NCBI RefSeq assembly: GCF_020171655.1
Contig: NZ_JAIVAC010000001.1
Location: forward strand, 124,001 to 188,000
From: Exiguobacterium aestuarii
GTDB taxonomy: Bacteria > Bacillota > Bacilli > Exiguobacteriales > Exiguobacteriaceae
Direction of reading: 5' to 3'
Length of the DNA: 64,000 bases
Each line of letters opens with the position of its first letter. Within the stretch, counting starts at the first letter, position 1. Positions 23,942 through 33,900 of the stretch are shown piece by piece. The notes beneath the pieces were generated by a model. The model did no database searches. It was not told where the DNA came from and saw only the letters and a program-made list of their open reading frames with translations. Both the position numbers and the translations under genes were made by a program.

Positions 23942-26296
23942 ATGGACCACGCGTTACGCGTATTAGAATATGAAAAATTGCGTCAACAGCTTGCCGGACA
24001 CGCGTCGAGCTCGCTCGGGAAAGATTTGGCGCTCAAGATGCAACCGGACTACTCGTACGACCGGGTACTCTCGAATTTGAATGTGACGAAAGAGGCGACC
24101 GAGGTCGTGCGTCTCCGTGATCGTCTGCCGCTCGGTGGGCTCACAGACGTCCGCGCGGAAGTGAAGAGGGCTGCTATTGGCTCGGTCCTCTCGACGAGCG
24201 AACTGCTCGCCGTCGCCGCCGTCATGTATGGTGGGCGTCAAGTGAAGAACTTCTTCGAGAAGCTGCACGAGGACAACGAAGAGATTCGGATCCCACGTCT
24301 TGATGAGTATGCGGACAAGTTGACGAAACTCATCGAAGTCGAACAGTCGATTCGTCATGCAATCGATGACCAAGGGACGGTCCAAGACTCGGCGAGCTCA
24401 CAACTTCGGGGACTTCGGACACAGCTCCGAAGCTATGAAGGCAGTGTCCGTTCACGAATCGACAACATCCTCCGCAACAACGCGAAGATGCTCTCAGACG
24501 CCATCGTCACGATTCGAAACGACCGCTATGTCGTTCCGGTCAAACAAGAGTATCGCCAGGCGTTCGGCGGGATCGTCCATGACCAGTCGGCTTCCGGTCA
24601 GACGCTCTTCATCGAGCCGCAAGCGATTGTCTCGATCAACAACGAGATTCAAGAAGTTCGCTTGAAGGAACGCGCTGAGATCGATCGAATTTTGAGTGCG
24701 CTCTCGAACGAAGTCGGTGGGGTACATGATGCGATCATGACGAACCTCGACGTGTTGGCCGAACTCGACTTTATCTTTGCGAAAGTCGCTTACGGACAAG
24801 AGATGAAAGCGACCGAGCCGAAGTTGAACGACAACCGTGAAATCAAGTTGAAACAAGCACGTCACCCGTTCATCCCGAAAGATGAGGTCGTGCCGATCAC
24901 GGTCGAGCTCGGGGAAGACTATACGTCGCTCGTCATCACCGGACCGAACACCGGCGGGAAGACGGTCACGTTGAAGACGATTGGACTCCTCCAGTTGATG
25001 GTGCAGTCAGGTCTCTACGTACCGGCAGAGTTCGGGACAGAGCTTTCCGTGTTTGACGCCGTCTATGCCGATATCGGCGATGAGCAATCGATCGAACAGA
25101 GTCTCTCGACGTTCAGTTCGCATATGACGAACATCGTCGGCATGCTCGACAAGATCGACTTCATGTCACTCGTCCTCTTCGATGAGCTCGGTGCCGGGAC
25201 GGACCCACAAGAAGGGGCCGCCCTCGCCATCGCGATTCTCGATGAAGTGAAACGTCGCGGGGCACGTGTCGCGGCAACGACGCACTATTCGGAACTGAAG
25301 GCATACGCCTATAATCGTGAGGGTGTCATGAACGCCTCGATGGAGTTTGATATTGAATCGCTCAGCCCGACGTACCGCCTCTTGATTGGTGTGCCGGGTC
25401 GCTCGAACGCTTTCGAGATCAGCCGTCGCCTCGGACTGTCCGAGCAAGTCATCGACAAGGCACGGAGCCACGTCGGTAGTGACGCGGAGTCGGTCGAATC
25501 GATGATCAATGAGCTCGAAGCGGCGAAACAACGCGCCGAACAGCTCGAACAGGAACTCATCGTCAAACGCCATGACTTCGAAGAAGAACAGGCAGCGTTT
25601 GAAGCGAAGATGACCGAATTCGAACGCGAACGCGACAACTTGTACAGCGCGGCCGAGGCAAAAGCCGAGAAGGCCGTCGAACAGGCGAAGCGTCAGGCGA
25701 ACGAAGTCATCGACCGCTTGAAGAAGCTTCGGGAGCAGGGCATCGTCAAAGAGCACGAGATTATCGCGGCGAAGAAAGAGCTCGAGTCGGCCAAACCGAC
25801 GCTTCAAGATAAAAAGATCCAAAAAGTGAAACAAAAAGCCCAACAGAAACGTACGTTCAGTAAAGGCGAAGAAGTGAAAGTGACGACGTTCAACCAAAAA
25901 GGCTACATCGTGAAACAAATCAACGACAACGAGTACAACGTCCAAGTCGGCATCATGAAAGTGAACGTCAAAGCGGACGACCTTCAGAAGATCGGTCCAT
26001 CGAAAGAGAAGCCGCTTCAATCGAAAGGAAGCTCGCTCAAACGTCAGAGTTCGACGAAGTCCGAGCTCGACCTCCGCGGCGTCCGTGTCGAAGAGGGGCT
26101 CATGCGTCTAGATAAGTATATCGATGAAGCACTCGTGTCAGGCTATGACAACGTCCGCATCATCCATGGTTTAGGTACAGGAGCGATGCGTCAGGCGACA
26201 CAAGAATTTTTAAAAGGACATCGTCACGTGAAGAGTCAACGCCCAGGAGGAATGGGTGAAGGTGGACTCGGTGTCACGGTCGTCGAACTGAAGTAA
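23942..26296 (+). CDS. mutS2: MutS2, recombination/ribosome-collision associated ATPase with Smr domain
   Basis: 784 residues. MutS core and clamp-like coiled coils, Walker A GPNTGGKTVTLKTIG, FDELGAGTDPQEG Walker B, ATTHYSELK, a second coiled coil (about 520-630), KOW-like segment (FSKGEEVKVTTFNQKGYIV) and a C-terminal Smr nuclease domain (LDLRGVRVEEGL, IHGLGTGAMRQ). MutS2 is not a mismatch repair protein; it suppresses homologous recombination and splits stalled ribosomes in B. subtilis. Starts 15 bases after polX. Confidence 0.95.
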   Translation: MDHALRVLEYEKLRQQLAGHASSSLGKDLALKMQPDYSYDRVLSNLNVTKEATEVVRLRDRLPLGGLTDVRAEVKRAAIGSVLSTSELLAVAAVMYGGRQVKNFFEKLHEDNEEIRIPRLDEYADKLTKLIEVEQSIRHAIDDQGTVQDSASSQLRGLRTQLRSYEGSVRSRIDNILRNNAKMLSDAIVTIRNDRYVVPVKQEYRQAFGGIVHDQSASGQTLFIEPQAIVSINNEIQEVRLKERAEIDRILSALSNEVGGVHDAIMTNLDVLAELDFIFAKVAYGQEMKATEPKLNDNREIKLKQARHPFIPKDEVVPITVELGEDYTSLVITGPNTGGKTVTLKTIGLLQLMVQSGLYVPAEFGTELSVFDAVYADIGDEQSIEQSLSTFSSHMTNIVGMLDKIDFMSLVLFDELGAGTDPQEGAALAIAILDEVKRRGARVAATTHYSELKAYAYNREGVMNASMEFDIESLSPTYRLLIGVPGRSNAFEISRRLGLSEQVIDKARSHVGSDAESVESMINELEAAKQRAEQLEQELIVKRHDFEEEQAAFEAKMTEFERERDNLYSAAEAKAEKAVEQAKRQANEVIDRLKKLREQGIVKEHEIIAAKKELESAKPTLQDKKIQKVKQKAQQKRTFSKGEEVKVTTFNQKGYIVKQINDNEYNVQVGIMKVNVKADDLQKIGPSKEKPLQSKGSSLKRQSSTKSELDLRGVRVEEGLMRLDKYIDEALVSGYDNVRIIHGLGTGAMRQATQEFLKGHRHVKSQRPGGMGEGGLGVTVVELK

Positions 26297-26309
26297 GGGG
26301 AGTCGGGGA

Positions 26310-26720
26310 ATGGGTACGATTACGTTTGCCGTCATGCTGGAATCGTTCGGCCTCTATTCGATGGCGGGACTGATGATTATCGTCGGCCTTGCCATCTTCG
26401 AGGTGACGACGCCATACAGCAACTGGCGCGAGATTCAAAAAGGAAATATCGCCGTCGCTTTGGCGACAGGTGGGAAGATTGTCGGTCTCGCCAACATCTT
26501 CCGTGTGGTCGAGAGCTATCATGATAGCACGATCGATATCTTCGTCGGTGGAGGATTTGGCTTCATCTTGCTCCTCGCGACATACTGGTTGTTTGAATTT
26601 TTGACACCGACGCTGAAGGTGAACGACGAGATTCAAAAAGGAAATATCGCCGTCGGGTTGTTGGCATTCTTGCTGTCGATCGGGGTTTCCCTCGTCGTCG
26701 GCGCAGCATTGGTGAGGTGA
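26310..26720 (+). CDS. DUF350 family membrane protein (YshE-like)
   Basis: 136 residues with four helices. DUF350 proteins are internal duplications; here the repeat element reads EIQKGNIAVAL (about 40-50) and EIQKGNIAVGL (about 106-116). At DNA level the two copies share 28 identical bases, which is high for an old duplication. Follows mutS2 by 13 bases. Function not known. Confidence 0.85.
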   Translation: MGTITFAVMLESFGLYSMAGLMIIVGLAIFEVTTPYSNWREIQKGNIAVALATGGKIVGLANIFRVVESYHDSTIDIFVGGGFGFILLLATYWLFEFLTPTLKVNDEIQKGNIAVGLLAFLLSIGVSLVVGAALVR

Positions 26721-26724
26721 AGAC

Positions 26725-26811
26725 ATGGTATACGAACGATTGGCAAAAATCTTGTTCATCGGGGCCGGGCTGTTCTTAGTGGCAGCGGCGCTATGGTATA
26801 TCTTTTATTGA
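26725..26811 (+). CDS. Very small single-helix membrane protein (28 codons)
   Basis: ATG 26725, stop TGA 26809-26811. Sequence begins MVYERLAKILFIGAGLF and continues hydrophobic (VAAALWYIFY), a single transmembrane helix. GAGGTGAAG immediately precedes it and the start is 4 bases after the DUF350 stop, so translation coupling is likely. Terminator follows at once. Real gene status inferred from RBS, spacing and composition. Confidence 0.6.
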   Translation: MVYERLAKILFIGAGLFLVAAALWYIFY

Positions 26812-26816
26812 GGAGA

Positions 26817-26850
26817 AAAGCGATGTCGTGAGGCATCGCTTTTCTTATTT
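26817..26850 (+). terminator. Terminator of the zapA-yshE operon
   Basis: Perfect stem AAAAGCGATG / CATCGCTTTT followed by T-rich CTTATTTTG. Confidence 0.88.
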
Positions 26851-26879
26851 TGTTTTAATAGTAATTTTAAAGAAAAAAA

Positions 26880-26909
26880 TTCAAAAATATGATAATTTTA
26901 AATTATAAT
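26880..26909 (+). promoter_or_regulatory. Candidate promoter of the lone AAA ATPase gene
   Basis: TTCAAA (26880-26885), 18-base spacer, TATAAT (26904-26909), 25 bases before the ATG. Base composition changes sharply to AT-rich here. Confidence 0.5.
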
Positions 26910-26933
26910 GGTTACTAATGAGGAGTTGAGTAT

Positions 26934-29201
26934 ATGAAGAAAATAGTAGTTGATTTTGAAAATTGTTTTGGCATTAAAAAATTGAAGCATGAGTTTAAAT
27001 TTGAAAGTAATAAAGTAAACTCTGTTTATGCAAAAAATGGAGTTATGAAGACTTCTTTTACAAAAGTATTTGATTGCATTAAAAATTCAAAAACAAGTCA
27101 GATTAAAGATCAAATTTTTGGAGAAAGTCCAATCAAATTTGATGTTTATTTAGATGATAATTTAATTAAAGATGATGAAATTTTTGTTATTCATTCATAT
27201 CGAGATAAATATGAGACTAGTAACTTGGGGGATTTACTAATTGATACTGAACTTAAGGAAGAAGTATCAAAATTATTAATTAAAAGAAATGAATTACTCA
27301 AAAAAATTGAAAACTTGTCAGGGATTAAAGTTTCAAGAACTACCGGTGGAAAAGTTAGGTTTGAACTTGAACCAAAAATTATAAAAGATATGGATTTTCA
27401 TGAAGATAGTATACTAATGAATTTGAATTATTTTATTGAAAAAGATGAATTTGAAGACTACTCGAAAATTCCTTACTCTGCTATTTTTTCTGACACAGCA
27501 TATAAAAAAATAATATCAGATGATTTTCAAAATTTGATTGAAAAGTATCTTTTGAAGAGTGATGAAATTTATGGAGAATATCATTTTTTTGAAAAAGGTA
27601 AATTTCATTTAGGGAAACTGAAAAAAATGAACAAAGATATTAAGAACAGTTCTTTTTTCGTTAAAGATAATGCTTTAAAACTTAATGGTAATACCGAAAT
27701 TAATTCCGAAAAAGATTTGAGTCAAATGATTAAAGAAATAGAAGGGAAAATTTATACTTCTCCTGAATATAAGAAAATTGAAAGTCTGCTTTCTGACGCA
27801 ACCGGGACTATATTGAAAGATTTAATTGAATCACATCCTGAATTAATTCAGGAACTCAAAAAAAATAGCATAGAAAATCTAAGACAGAAACTATGGATTT
27901 CCTATTTCAAAGCATTTGAATCTGAAGTGATTGATCTTTATAAATTATATGAAGAGGTCGATGAGAAAGTTAAATCTTTAAGAATTGATGACACACCTTG
28001 GAAAAATGCTTTAGATATTTTTGAAAGCCGGTTTGATGTTCCATATAGAATGAAGATTGAAAACATTAGAAGTTCAGTAATTGGAGAAAGTATACCCAGA
28101 GTTAAATTTTCTTTTTGTAAAGATGGAGACTATAACAACGACTCTGAATCAAATTGGATTGATATTGATAGAGATCAACTAGAAGAAGCTAATGTTTTGA
28201 GTCAGGGAGAAAAGAGGGCGCTTTATCTATTAAATATTATATTTGATATAGAAAAGTTAAAAAGAGACAATAAAAATGTTTTAGTCATAGTTGACGATAT
28301 AGCTGATTCATTTGACTATAAGAACAAGTATGCGATTGTTGAGTATCTCAAAGAGATTTCAGAATTAGAAATGTTCAAAATGATCATACTATCCCATAAT
28401 TTTGATTTTTATAGGACTATTTCGAGTAGATTGAACTTAAGCAGAGAAAATCGCTTTTTAGCCGCTAAGACCGAAAACGGAATTGAAATTGAGAAAGAAC
28501 TCTATCAAAAGAACCCATTCGAGTTTTGGAAAAATTCAACTGAAATTAAACACTTTATTGCTTTGATTCCTTTTGTGAGAAACTTGATTGAATACGGTGT
28601 AGATAAAAAAATTAATAATTTCATAGAAATTGACAGAGATTTTATGTTGTGTACCCACCTACTTCATTTTAAAAAGCATACGGAGCTAATTACTGTTGGT
28701 CATTTGAAAGAAGTATTTAAAGAATACATAGGTAAAAAAACATTTAATAGTCACATAGATGATTCAGAATATGTTTCGGGATTAATTATTAATGTTGCAA
28801 ATCAAGTGAAACATGTAAACAATAAGCTCGAAGATAAAGTTATTCTTGCTATTGCAATTAGGTTGGTGTCCGAAAAAATCATGATAGAGAGCTTGAAGAG
28901 TTCAACAAAAAAAATAACGTGGGAATTAAAAAGAAATCAAAAAAAAATTGGGAGTACAATGGAATTCTTGACATATTTAGAATCTGCGCCAAATCAAACT
29001 AGGGAATTAGTATCGGCATACATGCAACTTGATAATGTAGAACATATAGGTCTTTTAAGCAAGGTCAATATTATGACTCCTGAGTTAATTCATATCAATT
29101 CATTTATGTACGAACCTATACTAGATATGGATATTAATGAATTAATTAATCTTTATCAATCATTAAAACATGTAGAAAGAAATCGCGCTTCGATTGTATA
29201 A
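26934..29201 (+). CDS. SMC/RecF-like (AAA_13-type) ATPase with degenerate P-loop, putative defence protein
   Basis: 755 residues, single gene, markedly AT-rich compared with the flanks. ABC/SMC-type head: N-terminal P-loop at 32-41 reads YAKNGVMKTS, where the second glycine of GxGK[ST] is replaced by Met; signature LSQGEKRA at 422-429; Walker B VLVIVDDIADSFD at 449-461; switch His in ILSHN at 485-489. Between P-loop and signature lies a helical insert (about 105-350). The C-terminal 250 residues are helical and unrecognised (FIALIPFVRNLIEY, VANQVKHVNN). ATPases of this layout are common in defence islands, often carrying a toxic C-terminal domain; effector function here is inference. Ends close to an intrinsic terminator that is interrupted by an IS element. 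Confidence 0.65.
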   Translation: MKKIVVDFENCFGIKKLKHEFKFESNKVNSVYAKNGVMKTSFTKVFDCIKNSKTSQIKDQIFGESPIKFDVYLDDNLIKDDEIFVIHSYRDKYETSNLGDLLIDTELKEEVSKLLIKRNELLKKIENLSGIKVSRTTGGKVRFELEPKIIKDMDFHEDSILMNLNYFIEKDEFEDYSKIPYSAIFSDTAYKKIISDDFQNLIEKYLLKSDEIYGEYHFFEKGKFHLGKLKKMNKDIKNSSFFVKDNALKLNGNTEINSEKDLSQMIKEIEGKIYTSPEYKKIESLLSDATGTILKDLIESHPELIQELKKNSIENLRQKLWISYFKAFESEVIDLYKLYEEVDEKVKSLRIDDTPWKNALDIFESRFDVPYRMKIENIRSSVIGESIPRVKFSFCKDGDYNNDSESNWIDIDRDQLEEANVLSQGEKRALYLLNIIFDIEKLKRDNKNVLVIVDDIADSFDYKNKYAIVEYLKEISELEMFKMIILSHNFDFYRTISSRLNLSRENRFLAAKTENGIEIEKELYQKNPFEFWKNSTEIKHFIALIPFVRNLIEYGVDKKINNFIEIDRDFMLCTHLLHFKKHTELITVGHLKEVFKEYIGKKTFNSHIDDSEYVSGLIINVANQVKHVNNKLEDKVILAIAIRLVSEKIMIESLKSSTKKITWELKRNQKKIGSTMEFLTYLESAPNQTRELVSAYMQLDNVEHIGLLSKVNIMTPELIHINSFMYEPILDMDINELINLYQSLKHVERNRASIV

Positions 29202-29210
29202 AAATGTAAC

Positions 29211-29224
29211 AAAACAACGTCGCC
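29211..29224. repeat. Left arm of terminator stem split by the IS element
   Basis: AAAACAACGTCGCC here is the exact reverse complement of GGCGACGTTGTTTT at 30913-30926. Removing the IS and one copy of its target duplication rejoins them as a hairpin with a T-run, that is, a Rho-independent terminator between convergent genes. Confidence 0.8.
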
Positions 29225-29277
29225 TCGACTCTGAACTGCTCCCCGTCAAGTAGACAGGGCAAATAATGAAAACCAAA

Positions 29278-30166
29278 CTAGGCGGCTTGAGACCTGTATT
29301 CGACAGGGCTCAAGCCGTTTAGCCGTTTCTGGAAACGGTCATGGTTGTAGAACGATATGTAGGCCTCGATGGCCGACGTAAGTTCGCTATAGGCCTGGAA
29401 TTCACGCAGGTAGTATCAGGGTACCCCAAAAGCCCTCGATCGGGGCGTTGTCGAGACAACGTCCGACCCGGGACATGCTGTGGGTCAGTCCTGCGTCTTC
29501 TACCATGCGTTTGAACCCTTTCGATGTGTATTGATACCCTCGGTCGCTATGGATCATCGGACCCGCTCCTGTGCGGAGCCCCGCGATCGCTGGCATCATC
29601 GTCTGGAAGACGAGCGCGTTGTTGTTGGACTTCCCGATGCGATAGGCGACGATCGAGCCGTCATACAGGTCGATGATCGCGCTCAGATACGCCTTCCTCC
29701 CGGCGCCATATTTGAACTCGGTGACGTCGGTGCACCATTTCTCGTCCGGTCGGGACGCGCTGAACGCCCGGTTCATCAGGTTCTCGGCCACATGCTGCGG
29801 GGATGACTTTTTGTACCGTTTTCGCTTCTGGCGGATGACCGAACGGATCTCATGGATGCGCATGAGACGATAGATACGCTTCTCGTTGTATGCCGGCAGG
29901 CCATGCTGGCGTCGTCTGCGGTTGACCGTCATGGTGATTCGTCGATAGCCGTAGGTCCCGTTCACCTGGTCGTAAAGGAGACGGATGTGCTCCAGTAGGC
30001 TCAGGTTCTCTTCCTCGCGTACCGAGACGGTACGCTTCAACCATTTATAGTAGGCGGCCCTTGAGACCTGAGCGATCTCACACAGGAGCACGACTGAGAA
30101 CGTGTCCATTGTCGACATTTCCTTGATGGCCGTGTAACGCAATTGTAGCCGGATCTGGCTGATCAA
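29278..30166 (-). pseudogene. IS3-family transposase OrfB, frameshifted near the C-terminus
   Basis: Starts at TTG 30166, overlapping orfA. Contains the DDE core: DVTEF (first Asp), HSDRGYQYTS (second Asp) and DNAPIEGFWGTL (Glu). The open frame then stops early at 29402 after TLILPA. In another frame the usual C-terminus continues directly (YYLREFQAYSELTSA ... NGLSPVEYRSQAA) to a TAG at 29278-29280. Compared with the family pattern (GTL-KxEM-YYLR) about 11 bases seem missing at the junction near 29413. The catalytic residues are intact but the C-terminal region is out of frame, so the element is probably inactive. Confidence 0.75.
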
Positions 30167-30837
30167 CCTCTCCTCTCGATCTCCTCTAACTTTTTTAGGA
30201 ACAGGTTCTCGGCCCGAAGGCGCTCGTTTTCCCGCTCGATCTGTTGGATGCGACGTTCGAGCTTCTCCTCGTTGGTCAGTTCCTCTTCTTGTTTCGTCCG
30301 TCCGCGCCGGTCCTCGAGCCCGTGCACGCCGTCGGCGTCATATTTTTTCGTCCAGCCGTAGACCTGGTGGTACGACACGGCGAATACCTCGGCCGTCCGT
30401 TGATAGTTCCGTCCGTTGTCCAGGCAATACCTGACGATTTCCATGCGTTCCTCGAAAGTGGTCTTTCTTCCTTTTGCCATAGCTCGATCCATCCCTTTTC
30501 TCGAATCTGTTAACTCGCTATGACTAGTATACTTCTTAATCCATCTCCGAAGAACAGACCAATTACTGATTTGATGGTTGGAGAGGACTTCCACCGCGGT
30601 GGCCCCGTCGAGATAGTCACGGACGGCCGCGAGCTCCTGTTCCTTGGTGTACAGTTTCCATGTCTTCGACTCCTTCAAGGCATCGATCCCACCGGTATCG
30701 AATTTTACTTTCCACACCCGGAGGGTATTCTTAGAAACCTTATGAGTCTCCATGATTTCCTTCCAGGTATATGTGTCTTCTTCCATCATACGTAGTGCAC
30801 TCAGTTTTTGTTCGATCGAATGCCGACTTCTCGCCAT
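30163..30837 (-). CDS. IS3-family transposase OrfA (helix-turn-helix)
   Basis: 224 residues, longer than the common 90-170. Repeated helix-turn-helix units (KEIMETHKVSKNTLRVWKVKF, EVLSNHQISNWSVLRRWIKKY, AEVFAVSYHQVYGWTKKY) are followed by a leucine-zipper-like C-terminus (LERRIQQIERENERLRAENLFLKKL). Near its end the minus strand contains the slippery heptamer A AAA AAG (30196-30190) in the correct phase for the -1 frameshift that makes OrfAB in this family. Confidence 0.88.
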   Translation of the reverse strand: MARSRHSIEQKLSALRMMEEDTYTWKEIMETHKVSKNTLRVWKVKFDTGGIDALKESKTWKLYTKEQELAAVRDYLDGATAVEVLSNHQISNWSVLRRWIKKYTSHSELTDSRKGMDRAMAKGRKTTFEERMEIVRYCLDNGRNYQRTAEVFAVSYHQVYGWTKKYDADGVHGLEDRRGRTKQEEELTNEEKLERRIQQIERENERLRAENLFLKKLEEIERRG

Positions 30838-30912
30838 AAAAAAACACTCCCCAATAGAATAAACAGATTTGTTATTTCATCTGTCTACCTATTGGGGAGC
30901 ATATCACTCCGG

Positions 30913-30926
30913 GGCGACGTTGTTTT
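30913..30926. repeat. Right arm of terminator stem split by the IS element
   Basis: GGCGACGTTGTTTT, exact complement of 29211-29224; followed by a T-rich tract. It abuts the stop codon of the FtsX-like gene. Confidence 0.8.
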
Positions 30927-30929
30927 TGT

Positions 30930-33900
30930 TTAAGGGACATCAATTTTGACGGTATAGGTTTTCGGCATGGCATCACTCGAGGCGAACAAGACGAGTGTCT
31001 TCTCATTCTCTGGAACGAGGAAGACTAAATCAATTTCGGACTTCTCGCCTGGCTTGTAACGGAAGCCGCCTTGGAACGCTTTCTTATTGTGGTTGATCAT
31101 GTCGACTGGACTATATTCCGTCCCATCTGACGTGTACATGCGGAATCCGTTCGGACGATAGTCTGCATAGCCACCATAGCCCTTATCTTTGTCATACAAC
31201 GTAAGCGGTAGACTGACGAATCGTTTTCCATCTTCCGGTTCGGTTCCGTCCGGAGAGGCGTAAACGGGTTCACCAACTTGGAATTCACGCTTCTTCATTC
31301 GTGGATCCCCGATAAACGTTTGGAACGTGCCGAGGTTCATGATTTTTTGAAGGTCATCTTCTTTTGGTGTGGTGGCTTTGGCTTCTTTTGGTTTATCTGC
31401 TTTTAAATCAGCCTGTTTCGCACCCGTCGTCTGTGCGGTCGGGGCTGGTGTCGATTTCGCCTCTTCCGTGACCGGCTTGACTTCTGGTGATGTGAAGACG
31501 AACAAGCTGATGATCCCAACGACGAGTGCCGTCGCCGTCGTCCCGAGGACGAAGCGGAATCGTTTCTCGACTTGTTTTTGGTTGACGACATGCCCACCGA
31601 TGGCTTCAGCCGGCGTGATGCGGACCGCGCGTTCTGCAGGAAGCAATGCACCTAAGACCCCTGTCACGACCGGGATGAGGATGGTCGCAAACAAGAATGG
31701 TAGCTCTGACGTCGGGAACTGTTGATACATGATCGTGACGATGATGATGGTGAACGTCACACCGAGTAATCCGGCGAAGAACCCGGTCAACGCACCTTCT
31801 GTCAAGACGAGACGACGGATGGACGTATTCTGCCAACCGAGCGCTTTCAAGACAGCGAGTTGTGGTTTTCGTTCAGAGACGTTTTGCCACATGATCTCGG
31901 TCGTCGTCAGCATCGCAATCAGTAAGGCGACGCCCATGGCGACATAATGCATCGTCCCGACTTCAAGTGCCACGAACTCCCCAATCCACGTCGTATACAA
32001 GACACCTTGGAGACGGAACGTGACGAACAAGAAGAAGCCGAAGAGACTCGTCGGTAAGGCGATGGCAAGAATCGACAACAACGTCCGTGGCCAATACGTC
32101 ACGAGTTGGTTCAAGCTCATACCGACGCTTGAGCGCGAGCGGCCGAGACGTCGTCCTTTTGAGACTTCACCGGACTGCATCGTCTCATATGGCTTGATGC
32201 TACGGACGAGTCGGATTGGAATCAGTGTCCCGAGCCAGTAAATCAAGAGACCGGCTAGGCCAATCGATAGGATGCGGGTAATCGATGTCGAGCCAGCTGC
32301 CGTCCAAAGGAACGTCCCGAGAATCATCCACGAGATGAGCGCGACCATCGACCCGAGGATTGTGGCTTCTAAGAATAACAGTTTCGACAGCTGACTCGGA
32401 CGCCAACCGAGCGACAAGAGGATGGCGAATTCTTTCTTCCGAGCGTATAACATGATGATGTTCGAACTGAACACGTACAACATCGCGACGAGGATGACGC
32501 TCGCGACGACACCGGAGAAGCCGAGTTTCGCTTCCTGGAAAATCGTGATTGACGACCCGATTTTAATCCATGGCTGCTGAATCCAACCGAGCGAACTTTC
32601 TCCTTTTAAACCAGGGAGATAGGTGACGGCGTATTGTGGAGACGAACCGAGCGTGACGTCCGTGATGAGACCGGTCTTATCCTCGATCTCCTTGGCGACC
32701 GCTTGGAGCTTCGCTTCACTTTCTTCGTTCAAGACTTCCACGCCCTTTACGTTGACGCGAATGGCCGAGATGGCCTTGTCACCGGCGATGGCGAACGCTG
32801 CATCGAGTGTCGTCAACATTGACGGTGGTTTCGTCAAGAAGCTATACGGGTTGTTCGTCGGTTTGACGGTCGTCGGTGGGTTGACCGGCTCGTCTTTCGA
32901 GTTCATGACCCATTCGGCGCTTGCCGGGAAATACGTCTCCATCGGAAGTTCCGTCAACGGATCTTTCGACAGCTTTAGTTTCGATGGGTCGAATAAGCCG
33001 ATGTAGTTATATTTCACTTTCGGCACTTCGTTGAGGTCTTCCGCGTATAAATTGGACTTACGATACATACTTTCTTGCCCATACTTCACTTCACCCTCAG
33101 CGAGGAACGGTTTGATTTGATACGAGTACGGCCACCGTTTCGGGAACGGGCTCGTCACGCCTTCATAGACGAGTGGAGATGCCTTCTCGGAAAGCCAAGT
33201 GTAGTCAACCGTGACACGAGGGTCTTGCGGCTGTGGTGTTCCTTCTAAAATGTGTTTCGTGATATTGTCGTGCATTTGTTGTGCTGTAAAGTCGTATGAG
33301 GCGACTTTTGTCCCTTTCAAGCTATCCAGATATTCCCCTTTCCCTTTCTCGAGATAGGTTTTGATAAAGGCTTCTTGGTCGCTCGTATCGGCATCGACTT
33401 CTTCGATGGTGTAGTTGATCGAGGCATCGACGTAGTCTTTTGTACTCATCAAAATCGGGATTGTCGTGATGTCTTCATCGTAAGGTTCTGGGACATCCTC
33501 TTCATTGAAGTAACGACTGAACGCTGTCGCTTGTACGGCATCGTCTAACCCGACGAGTTTCGCTTCGGCGACCGGGTCGATCCCCGCGAGCATGACATCA
33601 CTTCCGTAACTGAGTGGGAATTCTTCATATAGGGCGGTCGGTCCGATGCCGATGTGTGTAGAATCGCCGTTCGGCATCCAGCCGACCCAAAAGTAGGCTT
33701 TCAAGTCTTGGAAGTCATTAATTTTTTCAATGCCCGTATCGATGAGCGTATTCATCTTGAGGCGATAAAGTCCTGCTTTATCAAACGTATGCGTTTGCGT
33801 GAACGAGCTCGAATAAGTCGACCCAATCATCGCGATTGGAGCTGCGACATCGATGTCGGCAATCTGTTGAATCGTCTCGTATTGTTCGCGTGTGATCCCG

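Larger units (their letters stand above)
29232..30906 (-). mobile_element. IS3-family insertion sequence, about 1.67 kb
   Basis: Two overlapping transposase frames on the minus strand between imperfect inverted ends: TGAACTGCTCCCC reading inward from 29232 and TGATATGCTCCCC reading inward from 30906, with further matches (GTAGACAG) inside. The bases CTC occur on both sides (29229-29231 and 30907-30909), a 3-bp target duplication normal for IS3 family. Length is more than most IS150-like elements because OrfA is long. Inserted in the loop of a terminator hairpin. Confidence 0.85.

Noticed and set aside
25166-26020. 284-codon frame antisense to mutS2
   Set aside because: Composition mirrors the mutS2 coiled coil (Leu/Phe/Arg runs); no RBS; mutS2 frame is certain.
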